In this document: piece after piece, positions 17,043 through 26,762 of the stretch | How the letters are laid out: every line of letters begins with the position of its first letter | How positions within the stretch are numbered: position 1 is the first letter of the stretch | Origin: UTCHB3 sp964625575 | GTDB lineage: Bacteria; Bacteroidota; Ignavibacteria; Ignavibacteriales; Ignavibacteriaceae | NCBI GenBank assembly: GCA_964625575.1 | Contig: CAZVBQ010000004.1 | Span: forward strand, 1 to 64,000 | Direction of reading: 5' to 3' | Length of the DNA: 64,000 nucleotides | The notes under the pieces: generated by a model | Seen by the model: the letters and a program-made list of their open reading frames with translations, nothing else | What the model was told of the DNA's origin: nothing | Databases searched by the model: none | Position numbers and translations under genes: made by a program

Positions 17043-18950
17043 TTAAAAGTTCATGTAAAGCAGCGCCCCGCCTGAAGCTGCCATGTAAAGCCTTGCCTTG
17101 CCGGATGTGACCGAGTTGATCAGACTCCCCGCCACGGCGGGCTGGTACTTCCAGGTCTCGCCACCGTCTTCACTTCTGAGAATGTCGCCGGTGTTTGAGA
17201 TGATCACACCGTTGCTTGGTGAATTGAATCGCACGGCGATCAATGGTGCCGTAAGGTTCACATCGATCCTCTTCCAATCGGTGCCGCCATTCGGTGACCG
17301 GAATATCTGACCGCCACCTCCAACAAGCATGTAAACCTCTCCACCAATAGCCCTGATATCTTTCAGATATGTGTCGGTAACCGCTCCGCTGAGAGTCCAG
17401 GTGTTTCCGCCATCAACCGTTTTAACAATTGTGCCATTCTCACCAACCGCGATCCCACTGTTGTTATTGATGAAATCGGCGGCATAAAGGTTGTTCTCAA
17501 CACCCGTTTTACCCTGCTTCCAAGTAACACCCTGATCGTCGGAGAAGAGTATCATTCCCTTGGATCCAAGCGCGACCACTTTTCCGGTTCCCATTACCCT
17601 GATACTGAATATGTCATCCTTACCGGGGATATTCAACTTTTTAATTACCGAGTCTTTCGGTACAAAAGCGAGCATGGTGCCTGCCGAGCCACCTATCAGA
17701 AATCCCTGAGCAGGTACGTGGGCAACCGTGTTCAACTCACTTGTTTGATTCGGACTCAGCTCACGCCACGTTGTGCCGTTATCGAGTGTGAATATTACTT
17801 TCCCACTGTCACCAATCGCGACACCCGCTCCGGAAGGATCGAAATCAACCGCGCGAAGGTTGAATGTGACACCGGTGTTGAACCTTTCAAATGGATTGGC
17901 GCCCTGATACTGCGGACTTGCCTGCGAGGAGAACGAGGTATCAATCCCCATGCCATCCTTCTGCTTGATCGTGTTCCTGAATCCGGTGATCAAGCTGTAG
18001 AAAAGGTAAACCGAGCCTATTAGACCCGCGAAAGCCAGAAGTGTATAGATGCCGAATTTTATCGATTTCTTTTTCCTTGCGGCATCCTGCTCTTCCATCG
18101 GGGAGCGGGATGAAGTGGTAACAGGCCCCTGTCTTATTATGTTCAGGGCGTAACCCACTTCCTGATTAAAGTCTTCGCAGCTCCCGAACCGCTTCGCCGG
18201 ATCTTTTTCCAATGACTTTGAAATTATTTTATCGATCATCGATGGCAGCCCCGGAATTGACGCCGAGAGCTTGGGGGCGGGCTTCTTCAGGTGACCCTGC
18301 ATGATCTCATATTCGGTGCCCGACTCAAATGGTGTCATACCTGAGAGCATCTCATAGAATGTTATACCGATCGAATAAATGTCACTCTGCCTTGTCGGCT
18401 CTTCAGCATTTATCTGCTCGGGACTCATATAAAGAAGTGTACCGATCTTGGTACCCGTCTTGGTGATCCCTTTTTCGTAGATCGATTTCGATATTCCGAA
18501 GTCCATTATCTTTGCCACGCCGTCGGCATTTATCATCACGTTTGAGGGTTTTATATCCCTGTGGATGAAGCCTTTCTGGTGGGCATAACCGACACCCCTG
18601 AGGATCTGCTGCAGCACATCAAGCGACTCGCCGAGTTCAAGAGACCCTTTTCGGTCGATCACCTGTTCCAGTGTTTCGCCATCCATGAACTCCATCGCGA
18701 TGCCAAGGTAGCCTTGTTCGTCAATAAAGCCATAAACAGGAACAATGTTCGGGTGATTAAGCTTTGCCTGGTTCCTCGCCTCCCTCTTGAATCTCTCAAT
18801 GAACTGAGCGCTCTGAGCAGTCTGCGCGTTCAAGATCTTAAGAGCACAAAATCTCTCAAGCTTCAGATCGAGTGCCTTGTATACGACACCCATCCCGCCT
18901 TCGCCGAGCTTCGAGATTATCTTGTAATTGCCTATTATGGCACCTACCAT
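17043..18950 (-). CDS. membrane Ser/Thr protein kinase with extracytoplasmic BNR/Ycf48-like propeller
   Basis: The 635-residue product has a Hanks-type kinase domain (residues ~8-270) with all key residues: glycine loop GEGGMGVVYK, Lys38 (ALKIL), HRDIKPSN at 130-137, DFG at 150-152 and an MSPEQ activation-segment end. A single membrane helix follows (~300-322, FGIYTLLAFAGLIGSVYLFY). The outer part (~345-635) has repeats of the type DNGTTWRELSP, DDQGVTWKQGK, DGGNTWTLSG and DGGETWKYQP, i.e. BNR/Ycf48-type blades in place of PASTA domains. It is 10 bases downstream of a PP2C gene, the usual kinase-phosphatase pair. The ligand of the propeller is unknown. Confidence 0.93.
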   Translation of the reverse strand: MVGAIIGNYKIISKLGEGGMGVVYKALDLKLERFCALKILNAQTAQSAQFIERFKREARNQAKLNHPNIVPVYGFIDEQGYLGIAMEFMDGETLEQVIDRKGSLELGESLDVLQQILRGVGYAHQKGFIHRDIKPSNVMINADGVAKIMDFGISKSIYEKGITKTGTKIGTLLYMSPEQINAEEPTRQSDIYSIGITFYEMLSGMTPFESGTEYEIMQGHLKKPAPKLSASIPGLPSMIDKIISKSLEKDPAKRFGSCEDFNQEVGYALNIIRQGPVTTSSRSPMEEQDAARKKKSIKFGIYTLLAFAGLIGSVYLFYSLITGFRNTIKQKDGMGIDTSFSSQASPQYQGANPFERFNTGVTFNLRAVDFDPSGAGVAIGDSGKVIFTLDNGTTWRELSPNQTSELNTVAHVPAQGFLIGGSAGTMLAFVPKDSVIKKLNIPGKDDIFSIRVMGTGKVVALGSKGMILFSDDQGVTWKQGKTGVENNLYAADFINNNSGIAVGENGTIVKTVDGGNTWTLSGAVTDTYLKDIRAIGGEVYMLVGGGGQIFRSPNGGTDWKRIDVNLTAPLIAVRFNSPSNGVIISNTGDILRSEDGGETWKYQPAVAGSLINSVTSGKARLYMAASGGALLYMNF

Positions 18951-18960
18951 GGTAATACTT

Positions 18961-19686
18961 CTATTTGTTACTGATTAGAATGTAAGTGTAATTGTCGTTC
19001 GCGCCTTTTTTCTCAACTTTGTCGGAAATCCTGAAACTGATCTCTGAAAGGTCATTTTCACCAAGAAGTTGAGCAAGTTCATCCGTTGAGATGTTTCCGC
19101 TGACCCCGTCGGAACAGAGGAGGAATTTAATATCGTGTTTGTACTCAACGGCAAGTCTTCCGGTGTCGATCTCTATTGTATCCCTTTCACCTATCGCCCT
19201 CGTGATTACATGCCGGAAAGGGTGCTTCTCCGCCGCCTGTGGCGTAAGAAGTCCGTCATCAATCATTTGCTGAACTAATGAATGATCCCTGGTTATCTGG
19301 TGAACCTCACCCGAGTCGAAAAGGTATATCCTTGAGTCACCGGCAGATGCCCAGTAAGCCATCTTCTTCTCGAGATAAAGCGCCACAACCGTTGTTGCCA
19401 TGCCGTCAAGGCTCCGGTCACCACTGGCAACTTCATTTATTTTACTGTTGGCATATTTTATCGAGGCCTGCAATCTTTCCGAAGGTTCAAGATCATCATT
19501 TCCGGTGAACCAGGCAATTATTGACTCAACAGCCACCCGCGAGGCGGTTTCACCTCCGTTATTGCCTCCAACCCCGTCGCAAACCACGGCAAGAAATCCT
19601 GCTTCCGTTTGCAGGGTATCCGCGTAATCCTGGTTACTCTCGCGGACAAGTCCTGTTTTCGATTCGCAAATATAATTTATATTCAT
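18961..19686 (-). CDS. PP2C-type Ser/Thr protein phosphatase
   Basis: The 241-residue product is a stand-alone PPM phosphatase domain. Metal-binding motifs are RESNQDYADTL, VCDGVGGNNGGETAS, the ASAGDSRIYLF block and FLLCSDGVSGNIS, with the last Asp in GANDNYT. It has no membrane segment or sensor domain, so it acts in the cytoplasm, most likely on the kinase coded 10 bases downstream and on the kinase's targets. An 86-base gap separates it from the propeller lipoprotein gene upstream. Confidence 0.95.
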   Translation of the reverse strand: MNINYICESKTGLVRESNQDYADTLQTEAGFLAVVCDGVGGNNGGETASRVAVESIIAWFTGNDDLEPSERLQASIKYANSKINEVASGDRSLDGMATTVVALYLEKKMAYWASAGDSRIYLFDSGEVHQITRDHSLVQQMIDDGLLTPQAAEKHPFRHVITRAIGERDTIEIDTGRLAVEYKHDIKFLLCSDGVSGNISTDELAQLLGENDLSEISFRISDKVEKKGANDNYTYILISNK

Positions 19687-19772
19687 TAAAACCTTCGCCC
19701 GCCGCCATTAATAAATGACAGGGCACATTGCTAAACTGAGAAAAAATCGAAAGTAAATTAATGTAAAATCAG

Positions 19773-20867
19773 CTAATAATTCAATAAACGGGTCACTAAT
19801 ATTCTGCCGTTGTCACATCCCATCACGAGCCTCCCGCCCGCGATCATTACGGGGGTCTTTACCCTGCCCCCTGTTTCCATTTTCTGTAACACCTTGAAAG
19901 TAACAGGATCAAGGAGGAGAAGATACCCGTCGTTCGCCGGGAGTAAAATTTTATCGTTAACAACGGTCACGGGTAGATTAATGAGCCCGCCTGTTTCATA
20001 TTTTAATTTAAGCTCCCCGGTCTTAAGGTTTAGCTTGTAGAGCACGCCCCTGAGGTCGCCAATGATAACAAATCCGCCAGAAATGACGGGCATTGACTGT
20101 ATTCTTCCTGTTTCGATCTGCCAGAAGTTGTATCCTCCCCTGCCGCTAAGTTGTAATCCTCCTGTAAAATGAGCGACAATATAGTTATCGCCAACGGGCA
20201 GAAATGAAGTGACGGGCTCGTTTTTCCCGGTTTTGAAGCAGTTGATCTCTCTTCTCGTGGTGTTTATTTCAGCAATGCTTCCATCTGAAAGTCCCGCCAT
20301 TATCAGCTCACCCGACTTAAGTATCCTCGAAGTCACTGCCGCGGGTAGGTCGACCCAGCCGCTAACGGAGCCTGTGCTATCCAGAAAGGTGACTTTTCGG
20401 TCACTCGCCACTATCAGCGAACGCCCGTCTTCAAAAAGGGTACCGTTTCCGGTAATTTCCAGCTTTACATCCGCCTCTTCCTTCCCCGATAAAATATCAT
20501 ATTTCACAAGGCGCAGACCCGGTATAAGCTTTTTGCTGTAAAGGTAATACATCTTTCCGTTCAAGAAAACAGGCGGGGATGATATGGTTGAGTTCCTCAC
20601 CGAGGCATATCCCGCGTGCTCGAGGGTGTTCACGTCGAAGGCGTGGATCCTTCCGCTCCCCTCTGCCGCGAACAGCCAACCACCGTGAAGAAGAAGTGAA
20701 TTGTAGAAGAAACTCCCGTTGGTCTCCAGTTCAGTCACTATTGAGAGAGTGTCAAACTTCAAAATAGCGGGATCAATTTGAGCTGTTTCACGCAGTTCGA
20801 TCTTGATCGAGGAGTAACAACCTGAAAGGGTGAGAACGGAAATGGCGAGCAAAATCAGTTTTTTCAT
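19773..20867 (-). CDS. PQQ-type beta-propeller lipoprotein
   Basis: The frame opens at 20879, but the ATG at 20867 gives a proper lipoprotein signal, MKKLILLAISVLTLSGCYSS, with the lipobox LSGC, and it overlaps the stop of the upstream gene by one base (TGATG). The mature part is a seven- or eight-bladed propeller with PQQ-like strands (INLPVTVVNDKILLPANDGY and GGRVKTPVMIAGGRLVMGCD). No catalytic residues are seen. BamB has the same general build, but the family is broad. Translational coupling to the 927-residue peptidase/barrel protein suggests that the two work together at the outer membrane. Confidence 0.75.
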   Translation of the reverse strand: MKKLILLAISVLTLSGCYSSIKIELRETAQIDPAILKFDTLSIVTELETNGSFFYNSLLLHGGWLFAAEGSGRIHAFDVNTLEHAGYASVRNSTISSPPVFLNGKMYYLYSKKLIPGLRLVKYDILSGKEEADVKLEITGNGTLFEDGRSLIVASDRKVTFLDSTGSVSGWVDLPAAVTSRILKSGELIMAGLSDGSIAEINTTRREINCFKTGKNEPVTSFLPVGDNYIVAHFTGGLQLSGRGGYNFWQIETGRIQSMPVISGGFVIIGDLRGVLYKLNLKTGELKLKYETGGLINLPVTVVNDKILLPANDGYLLLLDPVTFKVLQKMETGGRVKTPVMIAGGRLVMGCDNGRILVTRLLNY

Positions 20868-23650
20868 CAGAAATCCCACCCGAAGAAGAACTGATAAAAC
20901 AGACCATCCTGAAACCTGCTGAAATTGTTTTCGATCTTCTTCCCGATATCGTACCTGAAGACAATTATGTTAAAAAGGTTGAATCTGAAGCCGAAACCGA
21001 CACTTCCAAGGGTTTCTTCGTAGGTTTTGTCCCAGAGCGATCCGGCATCAAAGAAGAGTGCACCCCTGAGCCCCGAGAAACTCATACCAAGGAACGGAAG
21101 CTGAACCGCGACCCTGTCGATAAGGGGAAAGCGAAGCTCAACGGATGTCATCCAGAATTTCTGACCTCTTAACCCGAAGCGCGGGTAACCCCTCAGATCC
21201 CAGCTTCCGCCGGCGATGTAGCGCCGCGTGGTGGTTCCCTCATTCCAGTAGAGTGAGCCGCGGATGGCGAGGCTTGTCGTGTAAAGCAGTCGGAGATAAT
21301 GCCTGTAGTCGAAAATAAAGCTGTAGTAGCTCTCGTTCCCGAAGCGGATATCGTGGGTCATGCCGAGCTGCGCGCGCAGTCTGATGCCATCGAGCGGCCC
21401 GGTCGGCCCCCACAGGGCGTTATCGAAAACGTACGCCACACTGTTCGAGACGAGAAGCGAACGTTGATCGTTCCCGAAGCCGATAATGTCTTTGTTCACG
21501 TTCGCGAGTGATATTGATGTTTCCACCCGGTCGAATGAAGAGAAGGGGTATTGCAGAAAGAAATATGTGCCGTAGCTTTTTTCGTAATAGTATTCATCGC
21601 TCTCCCTCAGATCATATCGCCTCCCGCGGTAATTGAATACCCCGTACCCGTAATTGGTTCGCTTTTTCGTATTAAGCCGGGAGATGTCAATGTTAAAACT
21701 TTCGAGAAACTCCGACTGTGTTTCAGCGGTATTGAACAGAAGCAGGAAGTAGCGGTCATCCCCCAGCATGTCGCTCAAAGAAAGCACCGCCCCACCCCTC
21801 GTGCCGAAAACGGGATCGGTCGAAATCTGGCTTTGGGCATAGTCAAGCGTGTACTCCTCCCTGTATTTTACCACTGCCTTTTTTGCGTTGCCATCGATGT
21901 GTGGATATGGTTCCGCTAATGCAGCGTGCTTTAAGTCGCTGATAACGGGCGGAAGTGCAGATCGCTCCTTCGGCTTGTACGCATATATCTCGAATGTCAG
22001 TTTCTCAATTGAAGTGAAGAAGAATGTGCTGTCACGGTACGAAAAAGGAGTCTCGAGGCCTGAATAGAGGGCGGAAACGGGGCGGGCGGTATCAGCAAAT
22101 CCTTGGTCTGTAACCGGTATCTCATACAGATTATACACGCCATCCGCGTCGTTGGCGGCAACAATTCGCTTCCCCCCGTCAAGGAGTCTGGGCCAGGCGA
22201 AATTTGACGAGGCAGCGGTTACGGGTTCAATTTTGCCCGTTTCAGTGTCGAGGGAGAAAATATTGTCGATGCCCGCGAACTGTCCCCCAAGCCGGTCGGA
22301 AGTGAAAAGGATTTCGTTCTTTGTCCGTCCCTGCACGGGTGACGCGTCATTGAAGTTGTCATCAGTCAGTTGCTTCAAACTGCCTCGCGTGGTCGACCAG
22401 AGGTAGATATCCGTTGAGCCCTCACTGTTGATACCTTTGAAGAGCAGATCGCCCCCGTCTGTAAATCCAGGATCAGAGATCGAGAGTATCCCGTCAAACC
22501 TTAACATGCCGGTGGTGCCCCGAACATTCAGATCGTAAAGGTGTATCACATCACTCTCCCCCGAACGCGTCACAAAAGCGGCTATACCTTGCTTCGAAAC
22601 GGCAAGTGATGGTGAGAAGAGGTGCACCGACTCATGTTCTTTCCCCCTTTCGGCTGTGATCAACCGCTCCGTTTTTATAGTTTTGGTGAAGGTTGAGTCA
22701 GTTTCAGTAAGATAAAGCGATGAATAACCGTCTTTATTGGCGGTGTATACAAGGTAGTATTTATTGTTAAGGGAATCGATGAATACATTCGGATCGAAAT
22801 TGTAACCTCCACTTATCACCTTCCTCGAGGCCATCGCGTTCGATGAATGGGTGGTCACCAACGGATAGTATTTCTTCCTTTCGTGATCAAGCCACTCCGC
22901 GTCGATCTGTGCAAGTGGCTTGCCCAGGGTGATGGAGAGAACGTCATCAAAATCCTCCGAAAGGTGCATGTTCTCCAAAACCCGGAGAACGAACCACTTC
23001 CCGTATTTTTCACGCACGTACTCCATGAATGCCTGCCCGAACTTGTACATTATGAAGGAACCGTAAACAGCATCAATGTTCGCGAGGCCGGTAAAATAGT
23101 TGTTAAGCACAGCGTCTCGCATCACCATGTTAGCCTGAGCGTCGGGACGGGTTGAGTAGAACTCAGCCAGCCCTTCCACAAACCAAAGCGGCGGGAAGTT
23201 GGTATCCATCCACTTCCTGTCTTTCGAGATCCGTGAGAGCTTCGAGGTCATGAAAACGTGCGTTAGCTCGTGAAATATCACGTGTCTGAATTGCCCGACC
23301 GACCCCATGAACGGAATAACCACCCTCCCCTTCATGAACTCGAAAAAACCGCCGACCCCTTCGGGTATGAATCCCGGTGAGATATTGGTCTGCTGAAAAT
23401 TTATGTGGGTATTGTAGAAAATTAGTGGAATTCTGTAGGTGACGGTGTGTTGAAGGTCCTCTTTGAGCACGCTGAATGCTTCTTCGGCTATTCTGGCACC
23501 TGTTTCGGCTATCGGCGCGGTTTCAGAATCAAAATAGATGTCGAAGTGCTCCGTTTGGAGTATCCGCCAGTCGAAATCCTCATACTGCACCTTGTTCCGC
23601 CCGAAATAATAATACTGGGCATTCACGGGTGTGACCGCGAGAAAGATCAA
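20867..23650 (-). CDS. HELTH-motif peptidase-like / TolB-type propeller / outer-membrane beta-barrel protein
   Basis: The 927-residue product has three parts. Residues ~25-260 resemble peptidase MA-type domains, with FHELTHVFMTSK as the HExxH zinc site and LWFVEGLAEFYS as the likely third ligand. Residues ~270-600 carry TolB/WD40-like propeller repeats (LTDDNFNDASPVQGRTKNEI). The last ~300 are beta-rich and end in an aromatic strand (FQDGLFYQFFFGWDF), like surface-antigen/BamA-type barrels. The start is unclear: 23650 is TTG inside a hydrophobic stretch, and the open frame upstream adds KLLLVTAAT, completing a signal peptide, yet has no ATG/GTG. A frameshift or a rare start is possible. Confidence 0.75.
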   Translation of the reverse strand: MIFLAVTPVNAQYYYFGRNKVQYEDFDWRILQTEHFDIYFDSETAPIAETGARIAEEAFSVLKEDLQHTVTYRIPLIFYNTHINFQQTNISPGFIPEGVGGFFEFMKGRVVIPFMGSVGQFRHVIFHELTHVFMTSKLSRISKDRKWMDTNFPPLWFVEGLAEFYSTRPDAQANMVMRDAVLNNYFTGLANIDAVYGSFIMYKFGQAFMEYVREKYGKWFVLRVLENMHLSEDFDDVLSITLGKPLAQIDAEWLDHERKKYYPLVTTHSSNAMASRKVISGGYNFDPNVFIDSLNNKYYLVYTANKDGYSSLYLTETDSTFTKTIKTERLITAERGKEHESVHLFSPSLAVSKQGIAAFVTRSGESDVIHLYDLNVRGTTGMLRFDGILSISDPGFTDGGDLLFKGINSEGSTDIYLWSTTRGSLKQLTDDNFNDASPVQGRTKNEILFTSDRLGGQFAGIDNIFSLDTETGKIEPVTAASSNFAWPRLLDGGKRIVAANDADGVYNLYEIPVTDQGFADTARPVSALYSGLETPFSYRDSTFFFTSIEKLTFEIYAYKPKERSALPPVISDLKHAALAEPYPHIDGNAKKAVVKYREEYTLDYAQSQISTDPVFGTRGGAVLSLSDMLGDDRYFLLLFNTAETQSEFLESFNIDISRLNTKKRTNYGYGVFNYRGRRYDLRESDEYYYEKSYGTYFFLQYPFSSFDRVETSISLANVNKDIIGFGNDQRSLLVSNSVAYVFDNALWGPTGPLDGIRLRAQLGMTHDIRFGNESYYSFIFDYRHYLRLLYTTSLAIRGSLYWNEGTTTRRYIAGGSWDLRGYPRFGLRGQKFWMTSVELRFPLIDRVAVQLPFLGMSFSGLRGALFFDAGSLWDKTYEETLGSVGFGFRFNLFNIIVFRYDIGKKIENNFSRFQDGLFYQFFFGWDF

Positions 23651-23741
23651 GGTGGCTGCTGTGACAAGAAGCAGTTTCTGCAGATAAAAACCGTTCAGAT
23701 ATTGTGGTTGATGTTCATTAAACCCGCCGGAGGTGTCGCCC

Positions 23742-25508
23742 TCAGATCAGGTACCGGGTGCGCTGAATGTTGAATTCGGCGAAAAAGGCCTGAATTTTCT
23801 CGATCACTTCCTCTTCCGATGAGCACTTCAGACACTCGTCAGCAAGCTCTTTCGCGCGGCTGTAAGTGAATGATCTGATAGTCCTCTTTATCGAGGGAGC
23901 CGCCACGGGTGATACTGAAAGCGACTTCAGCCCGAGCCCCACAAGCACCGGCACCGCGAGCGAGTCAGCCGCCATTTCACCGCAGATGCTTACCTTTATA
24001 CCCGAGTCCTTTGTATCTTCAAGAATGTAACTCAGGGTGCGAAGTATCGCCGGGTGAAACTCCTGATAGAGATCTACAACCATGTCGTTTCCGCGGTCAA
24101 CAGCCATCATGTATTGTATAAGATCGTTGGTTCCGATGCTGAAAAAGTCGCTCTCTCTGGCAAGCTGGGTTGCCAACACCGCCGCTGACGGCACTTCGAT
24201 CATTATACCGAGCGGAAAGTTGTCGCTGTACCTCTGCCCGGCAGCTTCAAGCTCCGCCTTGCACTCTTTTATAAGTTCCTTCGTTTCCCTGATTTCTTTT
24301 ATTGTTGAGACCATCGGGAGCATGAACCTGATGTTGCGATTCATCGCGGAGCGCATTATCGCCTTGATCTGCTGCTTGAAAAGTTCTTTGTTGTCAAGAA
24401 GGAAACGGATACCTCTTAAACCGAGGAAGGGGTTCTTTTCCGAAGGGTGGAAAAGCCTGGTTTTGTCGCCACCGAGATCGAAAGCGCGGATCGTGACCAC
24501 GTCAGGGTAGATCCTTGATGAAAGATCGGAGTATATCCGGGTTTGCCTGTCTTCATCGGGAAATTCACCGAGCTCTTCAATAAGCTGCTCGGTTCTGTAA
24601 AGCCCTATCCCCTTCGCGCCCATCGCCGAGATCTTCTCAACCTCGCCGCTGACGTCAACGTTCGCCTGGATCTCCACTTCAACACCGTCGAGCGTGATGG
24701 GTGGAAGGTGGACAAGCTCTTTCATCCCCTCGTTCACCCGTTCAAGGTGAGCGATCTTGTCTCTGAAGAAATCCAACTGCTCCTGCGTTGGATTTATAAA
24801 AATGTAGCCGTAAAAGCCGTCAACTATCAGTTCAGTGTCGGCTTCCACCATTTCAAGAATTTTCGGCACGCCGAGAACGGCAGGGATGTTAAGTGATCTT
24901 GCAATAATGGCGGCGTGCGAAGTAAGGCCACCATGTTCCGTCACGTAGGCTTTTACGTCGTTTCGTGAGAAGAGGATGGTGTCGGCAGGGGTAAGCATCT
25001 CACTGACCACTATGGTGCCCGCCACTATGGTTGAAGACCATCTCTCTTTTTTCAGGTTCCTGATTATACGGTTCCTGATATCTTCAATGTCGTTCGCCCT
25101 CTCTTTCATGTATGGGTCGTCAACATCGAAGAGGATGTTCATAAACTTGTTAAATTCTTCTTTTACTATGCTTTCGGGCTCCCGCTTTTCGGTGATGATC
25201 CTTCTTTCTATCTCATCAACCAGGGCGGGATCTTCAAGCACCAACAGTTGCGCCTCGAAAATGGCCGCGCGCTGCTCCCCCATCTTCTCCTTGGCGACGC
25301 TGAATATTTTATCAAGCTCTTTTTTCGATCGCTCAAGTGCCTCCCTGAATGCTGCCACGGCCTCTTCCACGTCGTCAATTGTGCCATCCTTTACAACTAT
25401 GGCTTCCTTTGAGTAAACATAGGCATTGCCAATGAAAAGTCCCGGAGCGGCGGGAATTCCCTTTAGCCAGTTGAACGAACCACGCAGAAGGACATCGTAG
25501 CCTTTCAT
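23742..25508 (-). CDS. ptsI: phosphoenolpyruvate-protein phosphotransferase (PTS enzyme I)
   Basis: The 588-residue product is a complete enzyme I, which takes phosphate from PEP and passes it to HPr. The N-terminal domain (GIPAAPGLFIGNA) leads to the phospho-His swivel with His198 in EHGGLTSHAAI. The PEP-binding barrel has GIGLYRTEQLI, FLGLRGIRF, FFSIGTNDLIQYMMAVDRGN and the active-site Cys in VSICGEMAAD. It overlaps the HPr gene by 4 bases. No EII sugar permease gene is nearby, so the pair may serve a regulatory role or a transporter coded elsewhere. Confidence 0.97.
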   Translation of the reverse strand: MKGYDVLLRGSFNWLKGIPAAPGLFIGNAYVYSKEAIVVKDGTIDDVEEAVAAFREALERSKKELDKIFSVAKEKMGEQRAAIFEAQLLVLEDPALVDEIERRIITEKREPESIVKEEFNKFMNILFDVDDPYMKERANDIEDIRNRIIRNLKKERWSSTIVAGTIVVSEMLTPADTILFSRNDVKAYVTEHGGLTSHAAIIARSLNIPAVLGVPKILEMVEADTELIVDGFYGYIFINPTQEQLDFFRDKIAHLERVNEGMKELVHLPPITLDGVEVEIQANVDVSGEVEKISAMGAKGIGLYRTEQLIEELGEFPDEDRQTRIYSDLSSRIYPDVVTIRAFDLGGDKTRLFHPSEKNPFLGLRGIRFLLDNKELFKQQIKAIMRSAMNRNIRFMLPMVSTIKEIRETKELIKECKAELEAAGQRYSDNFPLGIMIEVPSAAVLATQLARESDFFSIGTNDLIQYMMAVDRGNDMVVDLYQEFHPAILRTLSYILEDTKDSGIKVSICGEMAADSLAVPVLVGLGLKSLSVSPVAAPSIKRTIRSFTYSRAKELADECLKCSSEEEVIEKIQAFFAEFNIQRTRYLI

Positions 25509-25771
25509 AACTCTTCAAATCCCCTTTCAAAGAAGGTGCACATCTCCTCCGACATCGATTGCTCGTCGGCTCCCTCGAAATCAAGATCGAGCTCGGTTCC
25601 CTGAGCCGCGGCAAGCGTCATCACGCCGATAATCGATTTGCCGTTGATCCTGTAGCCATCTTTCGAGATGTAAAATTGTGATTTGTACTTTGAAGCGATC
25701 TTAACAATCATCGCGGCAGGCCTTGTGTGCAGCCCGGCGCGGTTTACGATCTTAACTCTCTTGTTGATCAT
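25505..25771 (-). CDS. ptsH: HPr phosphocarrier protein
   Basis: The 88-residue product has the HPr fold and both regulatory sites at canonical numbers: His15 in NRAGLHTRPA, phosphorylated by enzyme I, and Ser46 in NGKSIIGVM, the site used by HPr kinase/phosphorylase where that enzyme exists. The stop overlaps the ptsI start by 4 bases. The 11-base gap from the polyprenyl synthase gene upstream places it in the same transcript as the isoprenoid genes, an unusual context. Confidence 0.95.
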   Translation of the reverse strand: MINKRVKIVNRAGLHTRPAAMIVKIASKYKSQFYISKDGYRINGKSIIGVMTLAAAQGTELDLDFEGADEQSMSEEMCTFFERGFEEL

Positions 25772-25782
25772 CCGTGTTGTAC

Positions 25783-26760
25783 CTATTTGGTGCGGTTAAG
25801 AAGGGCGTTGGCTAGCGCGGCGAAGAGCTCTTTGTCATCAGCATCCCTGAGAACATTCAACCTGTCAAGCGCTTGCAACGTTAATCTTTCAACTTCGTTT
25901 CTGGCGTCTTCAAGAACGCCGAGCCTCTCAAACATGTCGCGATAAAACGCGATTTCATCCGGTTTGGCGCCTTTGTTCTTTACAAGACGCTCAAGCGCTT
26001 CCCTGTCGCTTCCGCTGCTCTTCGCAAGCGCGGTTAGGAAGAGAAATGTCTTCTTTCCTTCAAGAATATCGCCCCCGACCGGTTTTCCGAGGGTTTTTGT
26101 ATCGGCTGTAATATCAAGCAGGTCATCCTGTATCTGGAAGGCAAGCCCTACAAGCCAGCCGTAATCAGCCAAGGCTTCAACTTCGGCATCACTTCCGCCA
26201 CCGAGGATCGCGCCGACCGCGCAGCACATCCTTGAGAGCGCTGCGGTTTTCTTCCCGATCATCTCGACATATTCGGCGAGTGTTACCGACTCCCTCACCT
26301 CAAAATCCTTGTCGAGGCTCTGCCCCTCACACACTTCTATCAGTCCGCGCGTAAAATACTCCACCGCCCGTGCGTTCCCTTTCAGGTCTTTCTGAAGGTA
26401 CTCGTAAGCCGCGGCAAGCAGCACGTCACCTGTGAGTATCGCGGTTGAGAGGTCATATTTTATGTGAAGTGTCGGGTTACCGCGGCGGGTGTCGGAGTTG
26501 TCCATAATGTCGTCATGAACGAGTGTGAAGTTGTGCAGCATTTCAACGGCCATGGCAGCGTTGGTCACGCTTTCGAACGATCCGCCCACTGCCTTCGCGG
26601 AAAACATTACGAGAACAGGCCTGATCCTTTTGCCGGGACTGTCCATAATGTAATCCGCCGGTTCGTAAAGTGAGGCGGGTTGTCTCCCCTTCATTACATT
26701 GGCGAGCAGTCCATCGATTTTAGTTTTTACATCGGTATAAAGTTTATTAAAATCTTTCAT
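25783..26760 (-). CDS. polyprenyl (farnesyl/geranylgeranyl) diphosphate synthase
   Basis: The 325-residue all-helical trans-prenyltransferase has the first Asp-rich motif DDIMD (LVHDDIMDNSDTRRGNPT) and the second in GLAFQIQDDLLDITAD, plus the GKRIRP IPP-binding block. A Phe lies five residues before the first Asp (NFTLVHDD), while the residue at -4 is Thr. By the usual chain-length rule this points to a C15-C20 product, not a long quinone tail; that is inference. The next gene upstream, 2 bases away, is type 2 IPP isomerase, which supplies DMAPP. Confidence 0.92.
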   Translation of the reverse strand: MKDFNKLYTDVKTKIDGLLANVMKGRQPASLYEPADYIMDSPGKRIRPVLVMFSAKAVGGSFESVTNAAMAVEMLHNFTLVHDDIMDNSDTRRGNPTLHIKYDLSTAILTGDVLLAAAYEYLQKDLKGNARAVEYFTRGLIEVCEGQSLDKDFEVRESVTLAEYVEMIGKKTAALSRMCCAVGAILGGGSDAEVEALADYGWLVGLAFQIQDDLLDITADTKTLGKPVGGDILEGKKTFLFLTALAKSSGSDREALERLVKNKGAKPDEIAFYRDMFERLGVLEDARNEVERLTLQALDRLNVLRDADDKELFAALANALLNRTK

Positions 26761-26762
26761 TA

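Noticed and set aside
16390..17046. 218-codon plus-strand frame
   Set aside because: It is antisense to murA, whose active-site residues are intact.
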